Positions 57,610 to 64,000 of a DNA stretch of 64,000 nucleotides are shown here, piece after piece. Every line of letters starts with the position of its first letter. Position 1 is the first letter of the stretch. Made by a program: the position numbers and the translations under genes. Origin of the DNA: Nocardioidaceae bacterium (GTDB lineage: Bacteria; Actinomycetota; Actinomycetes; Propionibacteriales; Nocardioidaceae). The stretch spans positions 1 to 64,000 of the forward strand of contig JAURVT010000001.1 in assembly GCA_030655315.1 (NCBI GenBank), read 5' to 3'. A model generated the notes under the pieces. That model searched no databases. It had not been told where the DNA came from and saw nothing but the letters and a program-made list of their open reading frames with translations.

Positions 57610-57868
57610 GCCCCACAGCCTCCCCCACGGCGCGTCCCCACCCAAGCCTTCGCCGCCGACCCGCGTCGTGTGGGCCACGTCACGTCACGGTGTCGACGGT
57701 CGGGTGTTTGAGCGGTCAACGAACGGGGAAGCATGTCCTCGTCCCCCGGATAGGCAGCGCCCGGCGTGGGCCTCCGCGCGTCTCCCCCGTACGCCGCGGA
57801 AGCGCCCCGCCGGGCGTTGTCGCGTCCGGGGGTCCCGAGGTCGCGGCGCTGTCGAGTCGTGATGTCGT

Positions 57869-58642
57869 CTAGTAGTGACGCACCGCGCCGCCGTCGCAGC
57901 GCACCTGCTCGCCCGTCACGTAGCCGGCGATCTCGCTGGCCAGGAAGGTGACCACGGCGGCGAACTCGTCGGGCCGTCCGTAGCGGCCGACCGGGATGGA
58001 GGCCTCCGACGCCGCGCGGACGTCGGCGACGGAGCGTCCGGTGGCGTCGGCGCTCCCGGCGTCCAGGGACGCGACCCGGTCGGTGTCGATCCGACCGGGC
58101 AGCACCATGTTGACGGTGACGCCGTCGCGGGCGACGTCGGCGGCCAGCGACTTGAGGAAGCCCGCGAGCGCCGCGCGTCCGACGTTGGAGGCGGCGAGCG
58201 CCTGGATCGGCTCCTGGACCCCCGAGGACGCGACCGCGACCACGCGTCCCCACCCGCGCTCGCGCATGCCGGGGAGGAACGCCTCGACGAGGCGGACGTG
58301 CGGCACGAGCAGCCGGTCGACGGCGTCGCGGGCCGCGGAGGGCGTCATGTCCTCGGCCCGACCGGGGGCCGGGCCTCCGCCGTTGAGGACGAGGACGTCG
58401 ACCCGGCCGAGGTCGTCGGTGACCGTGGAGACGAGGCGCTCGAGGTCGTCGGCGTCGAGCAGGTCGGCCTCGACGCCGACCGCGTCGGGCAGCCCGGCTG
58501 CGACCGTGCGGGCGAGGTCGCCGCGGCGTCCGACGACGACGACCCGCGCCCCCTCGGCGGCGAGCGAGCGGGCGACGGCCAGGCCGATGCCCGACGTCGA
58601 GCCGGGGACGAGTGCGATCTTGCCCGCGAGTCCGGTGTCCAT
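57869..58642 (-). CDS. SDR-family oxidoreductase lacking the YxxxK motif
   Basis: A 257-residue short-chain dehydrogenase/reductase fold with the cofactor motif GSTSGIG (14-20), NGGG (87-90) and C-terminal GYVTGEQVRCDGG. The catalytic Ser140 is present. Where Tyr-x-x-x-Lys should be, the sequence is Ser152-Asn-Val-Gly-Arg156. This matches the beta-ketoacyl-ACP-reductase-like subgroup with altered active site. It may be inactive as a classical reductase or use another mechanism. ATG 58642 is preferred to the one nine bases upstream. It is divergent from the DUF2252 gene. Confidence 0.85.
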   Translation of the reverse strand: MDTGLAGKIALVPGSTSGIGLAVARSLAAEGARVVVVGRRGDLARTVAAGLPDAVGVEADLLDADDLERLVSTVTDDLGRVDVLVLNGGGPAPGRAEDMTPSAARDAVDRLLVPHVRLVEAFLPGMRERGWGRVVAVASSGVQEPIQALAASNVGRAALAGFLKSLAADVARDGVTVNMVLPGRIDTDRVASLDAGSADATGRSVADVRAASEASIPVGRYGRPDEFAAVVTFLASEIAGYVTGEQVRCDGGAVRHY

Positions 58643-58708
58643 GGCCCCCATGTAACCGCACGCCGCCGTTGCCGGTCGGGGGTGGTGCACGGCGCTACCG
58701 TGTGCGGC

Positions 58709-60025
58709 GTGGAACCCCGTGACCAGCGCACCGAGCTCATCGTGTCGACCCTCGTCGACGCTTTCGACGACCTGATGCGGGCCAGCCCGCGCGCCTTCAG
58801 GACCAAGTTCCGCAAGATGGCGGCCGACCCGTTCGCCTTCTACCGCGGCACCGCCTGCCTGTTCTACGCCGACATGGCCGAGCTGGACGACCGGTGGGCC
58901 GACGAGCGGACGTCGCGGGTGTGGATCCACGGCGACCTGCACGCCGAGAACTTCGGCACCTACATGAACGCCGACGGCGTGCTGGTGTTCGACGTCAACG
59001 ACTTCGACGAGGCCTACGTGGGCCACTTCAGCTGGGACCTGCGCCGCTTCGCCGCCAGCCTGGCCCTGCTCGGGTGGCGCAAGGCCCTGCCCGAGGAGGC
59101 CGTGGAGGACCTCGTGCGGGCCTACCTGCAGGCCTACGTCGAGCAGGTGCGGCAGTACGTCCGGGGCTCGGACGACGCCGAGTTCGCCCTGCGCCTCGAC
59201 AACACCGAGGGCGCGCTCAAGGACGTGCTCGAGGGGGCTCGCGCCTCGAGCCGTCGCGGCATGCTCGACCAGGTGTCGGTGGTCGTCGAGCACGAGCGGC
59301 GCTTCCGCGACGGCAGCCGCAACCGTCGGCTCGACGACGCCGAGCGGGACGTCGTGATGGAGGCGTACGAGCGGTACCTCGGCACGATCCCGCACCGCAA
59401 GCGCGAGGACCACCGCGACTTCTACGCCGTCAAGGACCTCGTCGCCACCTCGGGCTTCGGCATCGGCAGCGCGGGCCTGCCCGCGTACAGCCTGCTCATC
59501 GAGGGCGTGAACCAGGCGCTGGAGAACGACGTCGTGCTGACCATGAAGCAGGCGAACGTGCCCGCGGCCAGCCGCTTCGTCGACCTGCCCGACGTGCGCG
59601 GCTACTTCGAGCACGAGGGCCACCGCACCGTCGTCAGCCAGCGCGCGCTGCAGGTGCACGCCGACCCGTTTCTCGGGCACACCACCGTCGAGGGAGTCGG
59701 CTACGTCGTCGACGAGCTGTCGCCCTACGAGACCGACCTCGACTGGGGCGACGTCAACGAGCCCGACGAGATGGCCCCCGTCGTGGCCCAGCTCGGCCGC
59801 GCCACCGCCAAGATCCACTGCGTCTCCGACACCGACTCCGACCAGACCCTCGTCGACTTCCAGACCGAGGAGGCCATCGCGGCGGTGATCGGCGACGGCG
59901 ACGCCTTCGTCGAGGACCTCGTCGCGTTCGGCACCGCCTACGCCGCCCGCGTCCGCGACGACCACGCGCTGTTCGTCGCCGCCTTCCGCTCGGGCAGCAT
60001 CGGCGGCGTCTCCGCCGCCGACTGA
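58709..60025 (+). CDS. DUF2252 family protein (kinase-like fold)
   Basis: A 438-residue DUF2252 protein. The central motif VWIHGDLHAENFGTYMNADGVLVFDVNDFDEA resembles the catalytic loop and metal Asp of aminoglycoside-phosphotransferase/protein-kinase-like folds (HGDLHAEN, DVNDFD). Function is unknown; a small-molecule kinase is possible. TACCGT at 58696-58701 lies 7 bases before GTG 58709, so a leaderless mRNA is likely; GTG 58700 is an alternative start. It is followed by tRNA-Lys on the other strand. Confidence 0.88.
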   Translation: MEPRDQRTELIVSTLVDAFDDLMRASPRAFRTKFRKMAADPFAFYRGTACLFYADMAELDDRWADERTSRVWIHGDLHAENFGTYMNADGVLVFDVNDFDEAYVGHFSWDLRRFAASLALLGWRKALPEEAVEDLVRAYLQAYVEQVRQYVRGSDDAEFALRLDNTEGALKDVLEGARASSRRGMLDQVSVVVEHERRFRDGSRNRRLDDAERDVVMEAYERYLGTIPHRKREDHRDFYAVKDLVATSGFGIGSAGLPAYSLLIEGVNQALENDVVLTMKQANVPAASRFVDLPDVRGYFEHEGHRTVVSQRALQVHADPFLGHTTVEGVGYVVDELSPYETDLDWGDVNEPDEMAPVVAQLGRATAKIHCVSDTDSDQTLVDFQTEEAIAAVIGDGDAFVEDLVAFGTAYAARVRDDHALFVAAFRSGSIGGVSAAD

Positions 60026-60039
60026 CGAGGGTCGCCCGG

Positions 60040-60112
60040 TGGGCCCCGTGGGACTCGAACCCACAACCTACGGATTAAAAGTCCGCAGCTCTGACCATTG
60101 AGCTAGAGGCCC
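60040..60112 (-). tRNA. tRNA-Lys (TTT)
   Basis: On the minus strand the acceptor GGGCCTC pairs with GGGGCCC (one T-G). AGCTCAATGGTCAGAGC and GGTTCGAGTCC are canonical. The anticodon loop CTTTTAA places TTT at 60077-60079. CCA is not encoded. It ends 14 bases after the DUF2252 stop on the other strand. Confidence 0.97.
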
Positions 60113-60225
60113 GCGGCCTCGCGGACCTGCCTCGGGCCGCGTGCCGCGCCCAGGTTACGTCGTGGACGGCGTGACGGCGCCCGACGGTGGGGAACGCCGC
60201 CGGGCGACGGGGCGTTGACAGCGGC

Positions 60226-61038
60226 ATGGACCGACCGACGCCGACGCGCCCGCGGCGGTGGCTGCGTCGTCTGGCGGTGGCCGCGGTCGTCGTCGCGGTG
60301 GCGTGCGGGGTGCTGACGCAGGTGGGCACCCGGGTCAGCACGGCGGTGGGTGCCGAGGGGGTCGGGGACGGGACGTTCCCGGTCGTCGAGCTCGCCGGCC
60401 TCGGCAGCAGGGGAGCGGGGTTCGCGAGGCTCACCGCCGAGCTGGAGTCGCGCGGCGTGGTCGTGCTCGACTTCGACCCCGACCGGACGGGTACCCAGGC
60501 GCTGACCTACGAGCCGGAGGCGGGGATCGACGTCCCGACGCTCGCGGTGCGGACCGTCGCCCCGGCCGTCCGGGCCGCCCTGGTGCGGGCGGGCCTGGAC
60601 CCGCGCACCCAGCGGGTCGACGTCGTCGCACACTCCATGGGCGGCCTGCTGATGCGCTACCTCGTCGAGCACCCGGTGGACGACTGGGCGACCCGCGTGG
60701 ACGACCTCGTGATGGTGGGGACGCCCAACCGCGGCAGTCGCGTGGTCGGCTGGGAGACGCAGGCCGGCCCCTTCGCCGCGCTCGGCGACGACATGGCGCC
60801 CGGATCGGACTTCCTGGAGGCGCTGGGCACGCGCGAGCCGTCGGGGCAGACGTACACGACGGTCGGCGGCGACCCGTGGTTCCTCCGCTGGTACCCGGGC
60901 GGCTTCGACGACCAGGTGCCCTCGCGCTCGCCGTTCCTCACCGGGGCGGCCAACAACACCCGCCCGCACCTCCACGGCAGGCTGCTGCCGTCCGACACGG
61001 TCGTCGACCTCGTGGTGCGGACGCTCGCCGCCCGCTGA
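60226..61038 (+). CDS. Secreted triacylglycerol lipase/esterase-like protein
   Basis: A 270-residue alpha/beta hydrolase with an N-terminal membrane/signal segment (LRRLAVAAVVVAVACGVLTQVG, about 13-35). The nucleophile elbow VAHSMGGLLMRYL is at about 131-143, and MVGTPNRGS follows, typical of bacterial lipases of the LipA/PGAP1-like group. The active His is near the C-terminus (HLHGRLL). It is predicted to act outside the membrane on lipid esters. The ATG at 60226 is preferred to an in-frame ATG 39 bases earlier because it gives a normal signal peptide. Confidence 0.82.
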   Translation: MDRPTPTRPRRWLRRLAVAAVVVAVACGVLTQVGTRVSTAVGAEGVGDGTFPVVELAGLGSRGAGFARLTAELESRGVVVLDFDPDRTGTQALTYEPEAGIDVPTLAVRTVAPAVRAALVRAGLDPRTQRVDVVAHSMGGLLMRYLVEHPVDDWATRVDDLVMVGTPNRGSRVVGWETQAGPFAALGDDMAPGSDFLEALGTREPSGQTYTTVGGDPWFLRWYPGGFDDQVPSRSPFLTGAANNTRPHLHGRLLPSDTVVDLVVRTLAAR

Positions 61039-61044
61039 GCGGGA

Positions 61045-62346
61045 CTACGGCGCGGGGTGCGCGAGACGTGCGACCTCGCGCTCGAGGACGGACCGATACC
61101 TCGGGGTGCGCCTGAGCCCGTGGCCGAGGGCCGGTGGCCTGGTGGTGTCGTAGGTGTGGCCGGTGGGGGTGCGCCAGCGGGTGGTGCGGGTGCGGGGGTC
61201 GCGGGTGACGTCCCAGCCGGGGAGGTGGCGGGTGGTGTGGTCGGGCCGGCAGAGCGACTGCGCGGTCTGCAGGGTGGTGCGACCGCCCTCGGCGTGGGGC
61301 TCGACGTGGTCGACGTCGCGGGCGCGGCAGTCGCAGCCGGGTCGTTGGCAGTGCCGCTCGGCGGCGTCGACGAGGTGGCGCAGGGGTCCGTCGAAGCGTC
61401 GGCGGCGGGAGTCGCGGGCGACGACGGTGTCGTCGACGGGGTCGGTGAAGAACCGCCGCACCCAGGTACGTGACGCCTGGTCCACCAGCCGGCGGGCGAG
61501 GCCGGCCGGGAGTGGTCCGTGGCCGGCCATCATCGCGGGCACGTCCTGGTCGCCGAGCAGGGAGTCGGCGTCCATCAGGACCCCGACCTCCAGGACGATC
61601 CGGGGGTCGGTGACGTCGACGATGCCGGTGAGGCGCTCGATCGCGGTGTCGCACATCAGCTGCCCCATGGACCGGGGGTCGCCGTCGGCGAACCTGCCGG
61701 CGGCGTGGGCGTGGACGGCCTCGTAGGCGGCGGCGACCTGCTCAGCCGGACCGTGAACCGTGAGCCAGGCGGTGCCGGTGGGTCCGGGCCCGGAGGTGAC
61801 GTAGCGGTCGGTGCGGTTCTGCCTGGCCTGGCGCTCGGCCGCGCAGGGGTCGAGCTGGAGGACGATCGTGCGGGCGGCGTGCTCGGCCCGCTTGGGCGTC
61901 AGGTCGGCCAGGACGGGGGCGAGGCGGTCGTCCAGGGCGGCCATCTGGTCGGGGTCGAGGTGGCGGGCCTCGTCGAGGACCTCGCACGCGACCCGCTCGG
62001 ACACCTCGCCCGCGGCCAGGAGCGCGGCGACCCGGGGGAGCCGGCGCAGGGTGCCCGCGCGGCACGTCCGGGCCGCGGCGGTGCCGCGGCTGGTGCCGGT
62101 GGCCATCGCCACCTCCGTCTCGACCGACCTGGTCGCCTCGGGCTCCCACGACCCCTGGGTGAGGCGGTGCTCGTGCAGGGCGTCGATCAGCTCGTACCGG
62201 CGCGCCGCGACCCACCGGTCGAGGTGTTCCAGGGCGATCATCGCGTCGACGTACTGCGCACCGGCGGGGCCTGGCCCGGTGGTGGGGGTGGTGGCGTGGG
62301 TGGTCAGGGCCTCGATGAGGTCCTTCACCGCCACGGCGTCGAGCAT
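61045..62346 (-). CDS. DUF222/HNH (13E12-type) endonuclease-like protein
   Basis: A 433-residue protein of the family expanded in actinobacterial genomes (the 13E12 repeat family of Mycobacterium). The DUF222 domain fills residues 1-290. A C-terminal HNH-like zinc motif has CQRPGCDCRARDVDHVEPHAEGG and LCRPDH. The usual central Asn of the HNH (TTLDNLxxLC) is TTLQTAQSLC here, so the nuclease centre may be impaired. The family is often multi-copy and behaves like a mobile or selfish gene, but no repeats or target duplications were seen around it. Confidence 0.88.
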   Translation of the reverse strand: MLDAVAVKDLIEALTTHATTPTTGPGPAGAQYVDAMIALEHLDRWVAARRYELIDALHEHRLTQGSWEPEATRSVETEVAMATGTSRGTAAARTCRAGTLRRLPRVAALLAAGEVSERVACEVLDEARHLDPDQMAALDDRLAPVLADLTPKRAEHAARTIVLQLDPCAAERQARQNRTDRYVTSGPGPTGTAWLTVHGPAEQVAAAYEAVHAHAAGRFADGDPRSMGQLMCDTAIERLTGIVDVTDPRIVLEVGVLMDADSLLGDQDVPAMMAGHGPLPAGLARRLVDQASRTWVRRFFTDPVDDTVVARDSRRRRFDGPLRHLVDAAERHCQRPGCDCRARDVDHVEPHAEGGRTTLQTAQSLCRPDHTTRHLPGWDVTRDPRTRTTRWRTPTGHTYDTTRPPALGHGLRRTPRYRSVLEREVARLAHPAP

Positions 62347-62697
62347 GCCTTCAACCTAGGGGCCGGGTCTGACAGTTTCTGCCGGAACGACAAGCTCAGA
62401 TCGGTGGAGGACAAGGGCGCAGCGAGGGCGGCGGGCGGCCGGTCAGGCGGATCGGGTGCGGGCCCGTCTCGGTCTGCGAGACTGGAGGGTGCCGGGAGTC
62501 ACACGCGCCCCACCGACCGAGGCAACCAGTCACTTCACGTGGTGGATCCACCGTGCTTCGCGTGGTTTGCCATGGTCAGCGCGACCTTGCGGCCGATCCG
62601 TCCTGCAGAGCGAGACGACCCGACCACCCGCACCCGACCTCGGCGCCCGAGCCGCCGCCGTCCCTCGCTGCGCACTGTCCCCGACGGGCCGCCTCCC
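62347..62697. other. 351-base gap without a convincing gene
   Basis: Between the DUF222 start and the MarR stop, all open frames are short, Arg-rich shadow readings. The only structure seen is the perfect palindrome GGTGGATCCACC (62541-62552), flanked by CACGT and CGTG. It probably holds the DUF222 promoter and the MarR 3' end. No hairpin terminator was recognised. Confidence 0.5.
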
Positions 62698-63138
62698 CTA
62701 CCCCTCCACGAGCGCCGAGGTGCAGGCCACCAGGTCACCGTGCAGCCGAACCCGGGCAGCAGCAGACAGGTCCCGCAGCATCGAGGCCTCCACCTCGGCG
62801 ACGGCGGCGCTGGCGCGGGTGAGCAGGTGGGTGCCGTCGGGGGTGAGCCGGGTGGGCAGGGCGCGGCCGGACGGGACGGAGGCGGGGCGCGAGAGCAGCC
62901 CGCGGTCCTGCAGGCCCTGCAGCACGGTGTGCATGGACTGGCGGGTGACGAACGTGGCGCGGGCGAGCTCGGCGACGGAGAGGCCCGGGCGGTGGCCGAG
63001 CACCTCGAGGCACGAGTACTGCGACACGTTCAGGTCCAGCGGCCGCAGCGCGGCGTCCATCGAGGTGCGCAGCGCGGCGGCGGCGTGCTTCAGGGCGTAC
63101 CCGACGGAGACGTCGAGATCGATCCGGTCTTGCGTCAT
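62698..63138 (-). CDS. MarR-family transcriptional regulator
   Basis: A 146-residue winged-helix repressor. The helix-turn-helix LSVAELARATFVTRQSMHTVLQGLQDRGLLSR and the wing region (RALPTRLTPDGTHLL) are typical. Its ATG overlaps the first of two palindromic ATGTCAG sites shared with the divergent VOC gene, so it very likely represses itself and that gene. A small phenolic or aldehyde ligand is likely by family, unknown here. Confidence 0.9.
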   Translation of the reverse strand: MTQDRIDLDVSVGYALKHAAAALRTSMDAALRPLDLNVSQYSCLEVLGHRPGLSVAELARATFVTRQSMHTVLQGLQDRGLLSRPASVPSGRALPTRLTPDGTHLLTRASAAVAEVEASMLRDLSAAARVRLHGDLVACTSALVEG

Positions 63139-63183
63139 GTCAGGAGTCTGACATAAAGTCAGTGATGTCAGGGACCTGACATC
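63137..63183. promoter_or_regulatory. Two MarR-type operators in the marR-VOC intergenic region
   Basis: ATGTCAG-4-CTGACAT (63137-63154) overlaps the marR start codon. GATGTCAGG-GA-CCTGACATC (63164-63183) is a perfect 20-base dyad. The two centres are about 28 bases apart. CATAAA at 63152-63157 may be the -10 of the VOC gene. The arrangement predicts repression of both genes. Confidence 0.8.
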
Positions 63184-63200
63184 ACACGAAGGAGCCTCCC

Positions 63201-63590
63201 ATGAGCACCACCGCCGGACCCACCGTCACCGGACCCAGCTTCGTCGCCCTGCAGGTGCGCGACCTCGACGCCGCGGCGTCCTTCTACGAGTCGCACCTCG
63301 GCCTGCGCCGGGCCGCCGCGAGCCCTCCCGGCGCCGTGGTCTTCGACACCGCCCCGATCGCCTTCGCGGTGCGCGAGCCCCTCCCGGGCGTCGACCTGGA
63401 CGCCGCCTCGCCCCGTCCCGGACTCGGCGTCGCGCTGTGGCTGCACGCCGACGACGCCCCGGGGCTGCACGAGCGTCTGGTCGACGGCGGCGTCACGGTC
63501 GTCGCCCCGCTCGCGGACGGCCCGTTCGGACCGATGTTCACCTTCCTCGACGTCGACGGGTACGCCGTGACGATCCACGGCGACCGGTGA
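63201..63590 (+). CDS. VOC (glyoxalase/bleomycin-resistance) family protein
   Basis: A 129-residue protein with two beta-alpha-beta-beta-beta units of the vicinal-oxygen-chelate fold. N-terminal FVALQVRDLDAAASFYESHLGL and C-terminal FTFLDVDGYAVTIHGD are typical. Metal ligands of true glyoxalases are only partly obvious. It could bind or modify a toxic small molecule sensed by the divergent MarR. AAGGAGCC precedes the ATG. Its stop overlaps the next gene (TGATG). Confidence 0.88.
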   Translation: MSTTAGPTVTGPSFVALQVRDLDAAASFYESHLGLRRAAASPPGAVVFDTAPIAFAVREPLPGVDLDAASPRPGLGVALWLHADDAPGLHERLVDGGVTVVAPLADGPFGPMFTFLDVDGYAVTIHGDR

Positions 63591-64000
63591 TGGCGGCCGC
63601 GTCGCTGGTGGTGGAGCGGCCCGTCCTCGGCCCCTGGTCGCTCGCGGTCAGCCGCACCTTCTGGGAGGGGTTCGCCCCGGCGGCGCTCGCGGGCGCCGGC
63701 ACGCAGCAGGACGCGCTGCGCACCGTCTTCCTCGGCGACGCGGACTGGACGCGGGTCGAGACCTCCGTCGTCCAGGACGGCGGCACCGCACGCGTCGAGG
63801 TGTCCGGGGCGGGCGACCTCGAGGCCGCGGCCGAGCAGGTCGCGCGGTTCCTCTCGCTCGACGTCGACGCGACCGGGTGGCCCGACGTCGGCCGGCGCGA
63901 CCCGGTGGTCGCCCGGGCGCAGGACGCCGTGCCGGGTCTGCGTCCCTGCGGGTTCCACTCGCCCTACGAGGCCGCGGTCTGGTCCGTCCTCTCCCAGCGG
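63590..64000 (+). CDS. AlkA-like DNA-3-methyladenine glycosylase, cut by the window end
   Basis: The first 137 residues are present and the frame runs off the window. RPCGFHSPYEAAVWSVLSQR matches the start of the helix-hairpin-helix glycosylase domain of AlkA/3-methyladenine glycosylase II proteins; the catalytic Asp should lie beyond 64000. An N-terminal beta-rich domain (about 1-95) precedes it, as in AlkA. It overlaps the VOC stop by one base and is in the MarR-controlled unit. Confidence 0.75.
   Translation, partial: MAAASLVVERPVLGPWSLAVSRTFWEGFAPAALAGAGTQQDALRTVFLGDADWTRVETSVVQDGGTARVEVSGAGDLEAAAEQVARFLSLDVDATGWPDVGRRDPVVARAQDAVPGLRPCGFHSPYEAAVWSVLSQR

Noticed and set aside
57758-57816. 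Inverted repeat CGCCCGGCG/CGCCGGGCG upstream of vanY
   Set aside because: The arms are 41 bases apart and pure G/C words recur by chance at this GC content.
62541-62552. Palindrome GGTGGATCCACC
   Set aside because: Perfect but short, no promoter hexamers or second copy beside it; kept only as a note on the gap.
62535-62738. Short Arg/Gly-rich minus-strand frame in the 351-base gap
   Set aside because: No ribosome site, overlaps the marR 3' end, composition typical of noncoding high-GC sequence.
1-64000. CRISPR array, prophage, transposase, integrase, rRNA or plasmid-origin genes
   Set aside because: None seen on either strand; the only mobile-like family is the DUF222/HNH protein, and it has no flanking repeats.

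Overview
The window is about 70% GC. It is densely packed with ATGA, GTGA and TGATG stop/start overlaps and looks like the chromosome of a free-living high-GC actinomycete. The order purF-purM-DUF3073, then a Glu/Leu/Phe/Val dehydrogenase facing a bldC gene, is an actinomycete backbone arrangement. BfaA/BfaB-type 10-methyl fatty acid genes, a full Mnh/Mrp antiporter and a DUF222/HNH protein fit Nocardioidaceae or relatives (Nocardioides/Aeromicrobium-like). The genus is inference. No phage, insertion sequence, CRISPR array or rRNA was seen.

Layout. 1-4.1 kb: a low-complexity membrane protein, a SRPBCC protein, then purF-purM and DUF3073. 4.1-10.4 kb: amino-acid dehydrogenase, bldC, a PAS-GGDEF-EAL protein, a MerR/B12 regulator with CarH-type cobalamin residues, and an Nramp transporter. 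10.6-18 kb: tRNA-Phe, an MFS/HxlR divergent pair, an alkylation-repair cluster (ECF sigma-ogt-alkB, then tag), a membrane serine hydrolase and a DUF418 protein. 18-31.5 kb: a complete myo-inositol locus. A GntR repressor and iolC-aldolase-iolB-iolD-iolE-iolA lie on the minus strand. A divergent ABC importer with two Gfo/Idh dehydrogenases lies on the plus strand. A shared TGTCAGGACAA operator stands at both promoters. 31.5-34.9 kb: a GabT-like aminotransferase coupled to a copper amine oxidase.

35-41.5 kb: tRNA-Asp and tRNA-Glu, a zincin-like peptidase, pirin, the BfaA/BfaB pair, exonuclease III, and a GAF-PAS-GGDEF protein. 41.5-47.7 kb: mnhA-C-D-E-F-G. 47.8-54.3 kb: a GlsB/YeaQ protein, a two-component system, a four-unit 22-bp repeat array, then a GT2-GtrA fusion, a GT39-type glycosyltransferase and a Gly/Gln-rich membrane protein. 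This last block is the best candidate for a poorly described envelope-glycosylation module. 54.4-61 kb: secreted cell-wall and lipid hydrolases, VanY, an atypical SDR, a DUF2252 protein and tRNA-Lys. 61-64 kb: DUF222/HNH protein, then marR facing a VOC protein and an AlkA-like glycosylase cut by the window end.

Recurring themes are DNA alkylation repair at two sites (about 13-15 kb and 63.6 kb), two c-di-GMP synthase-type proteins, local operators beside their regulators (HxlR, GntR, MarR, MerR), and several genes whose -10 box sits where a leaderless transcript would start on the start codon.
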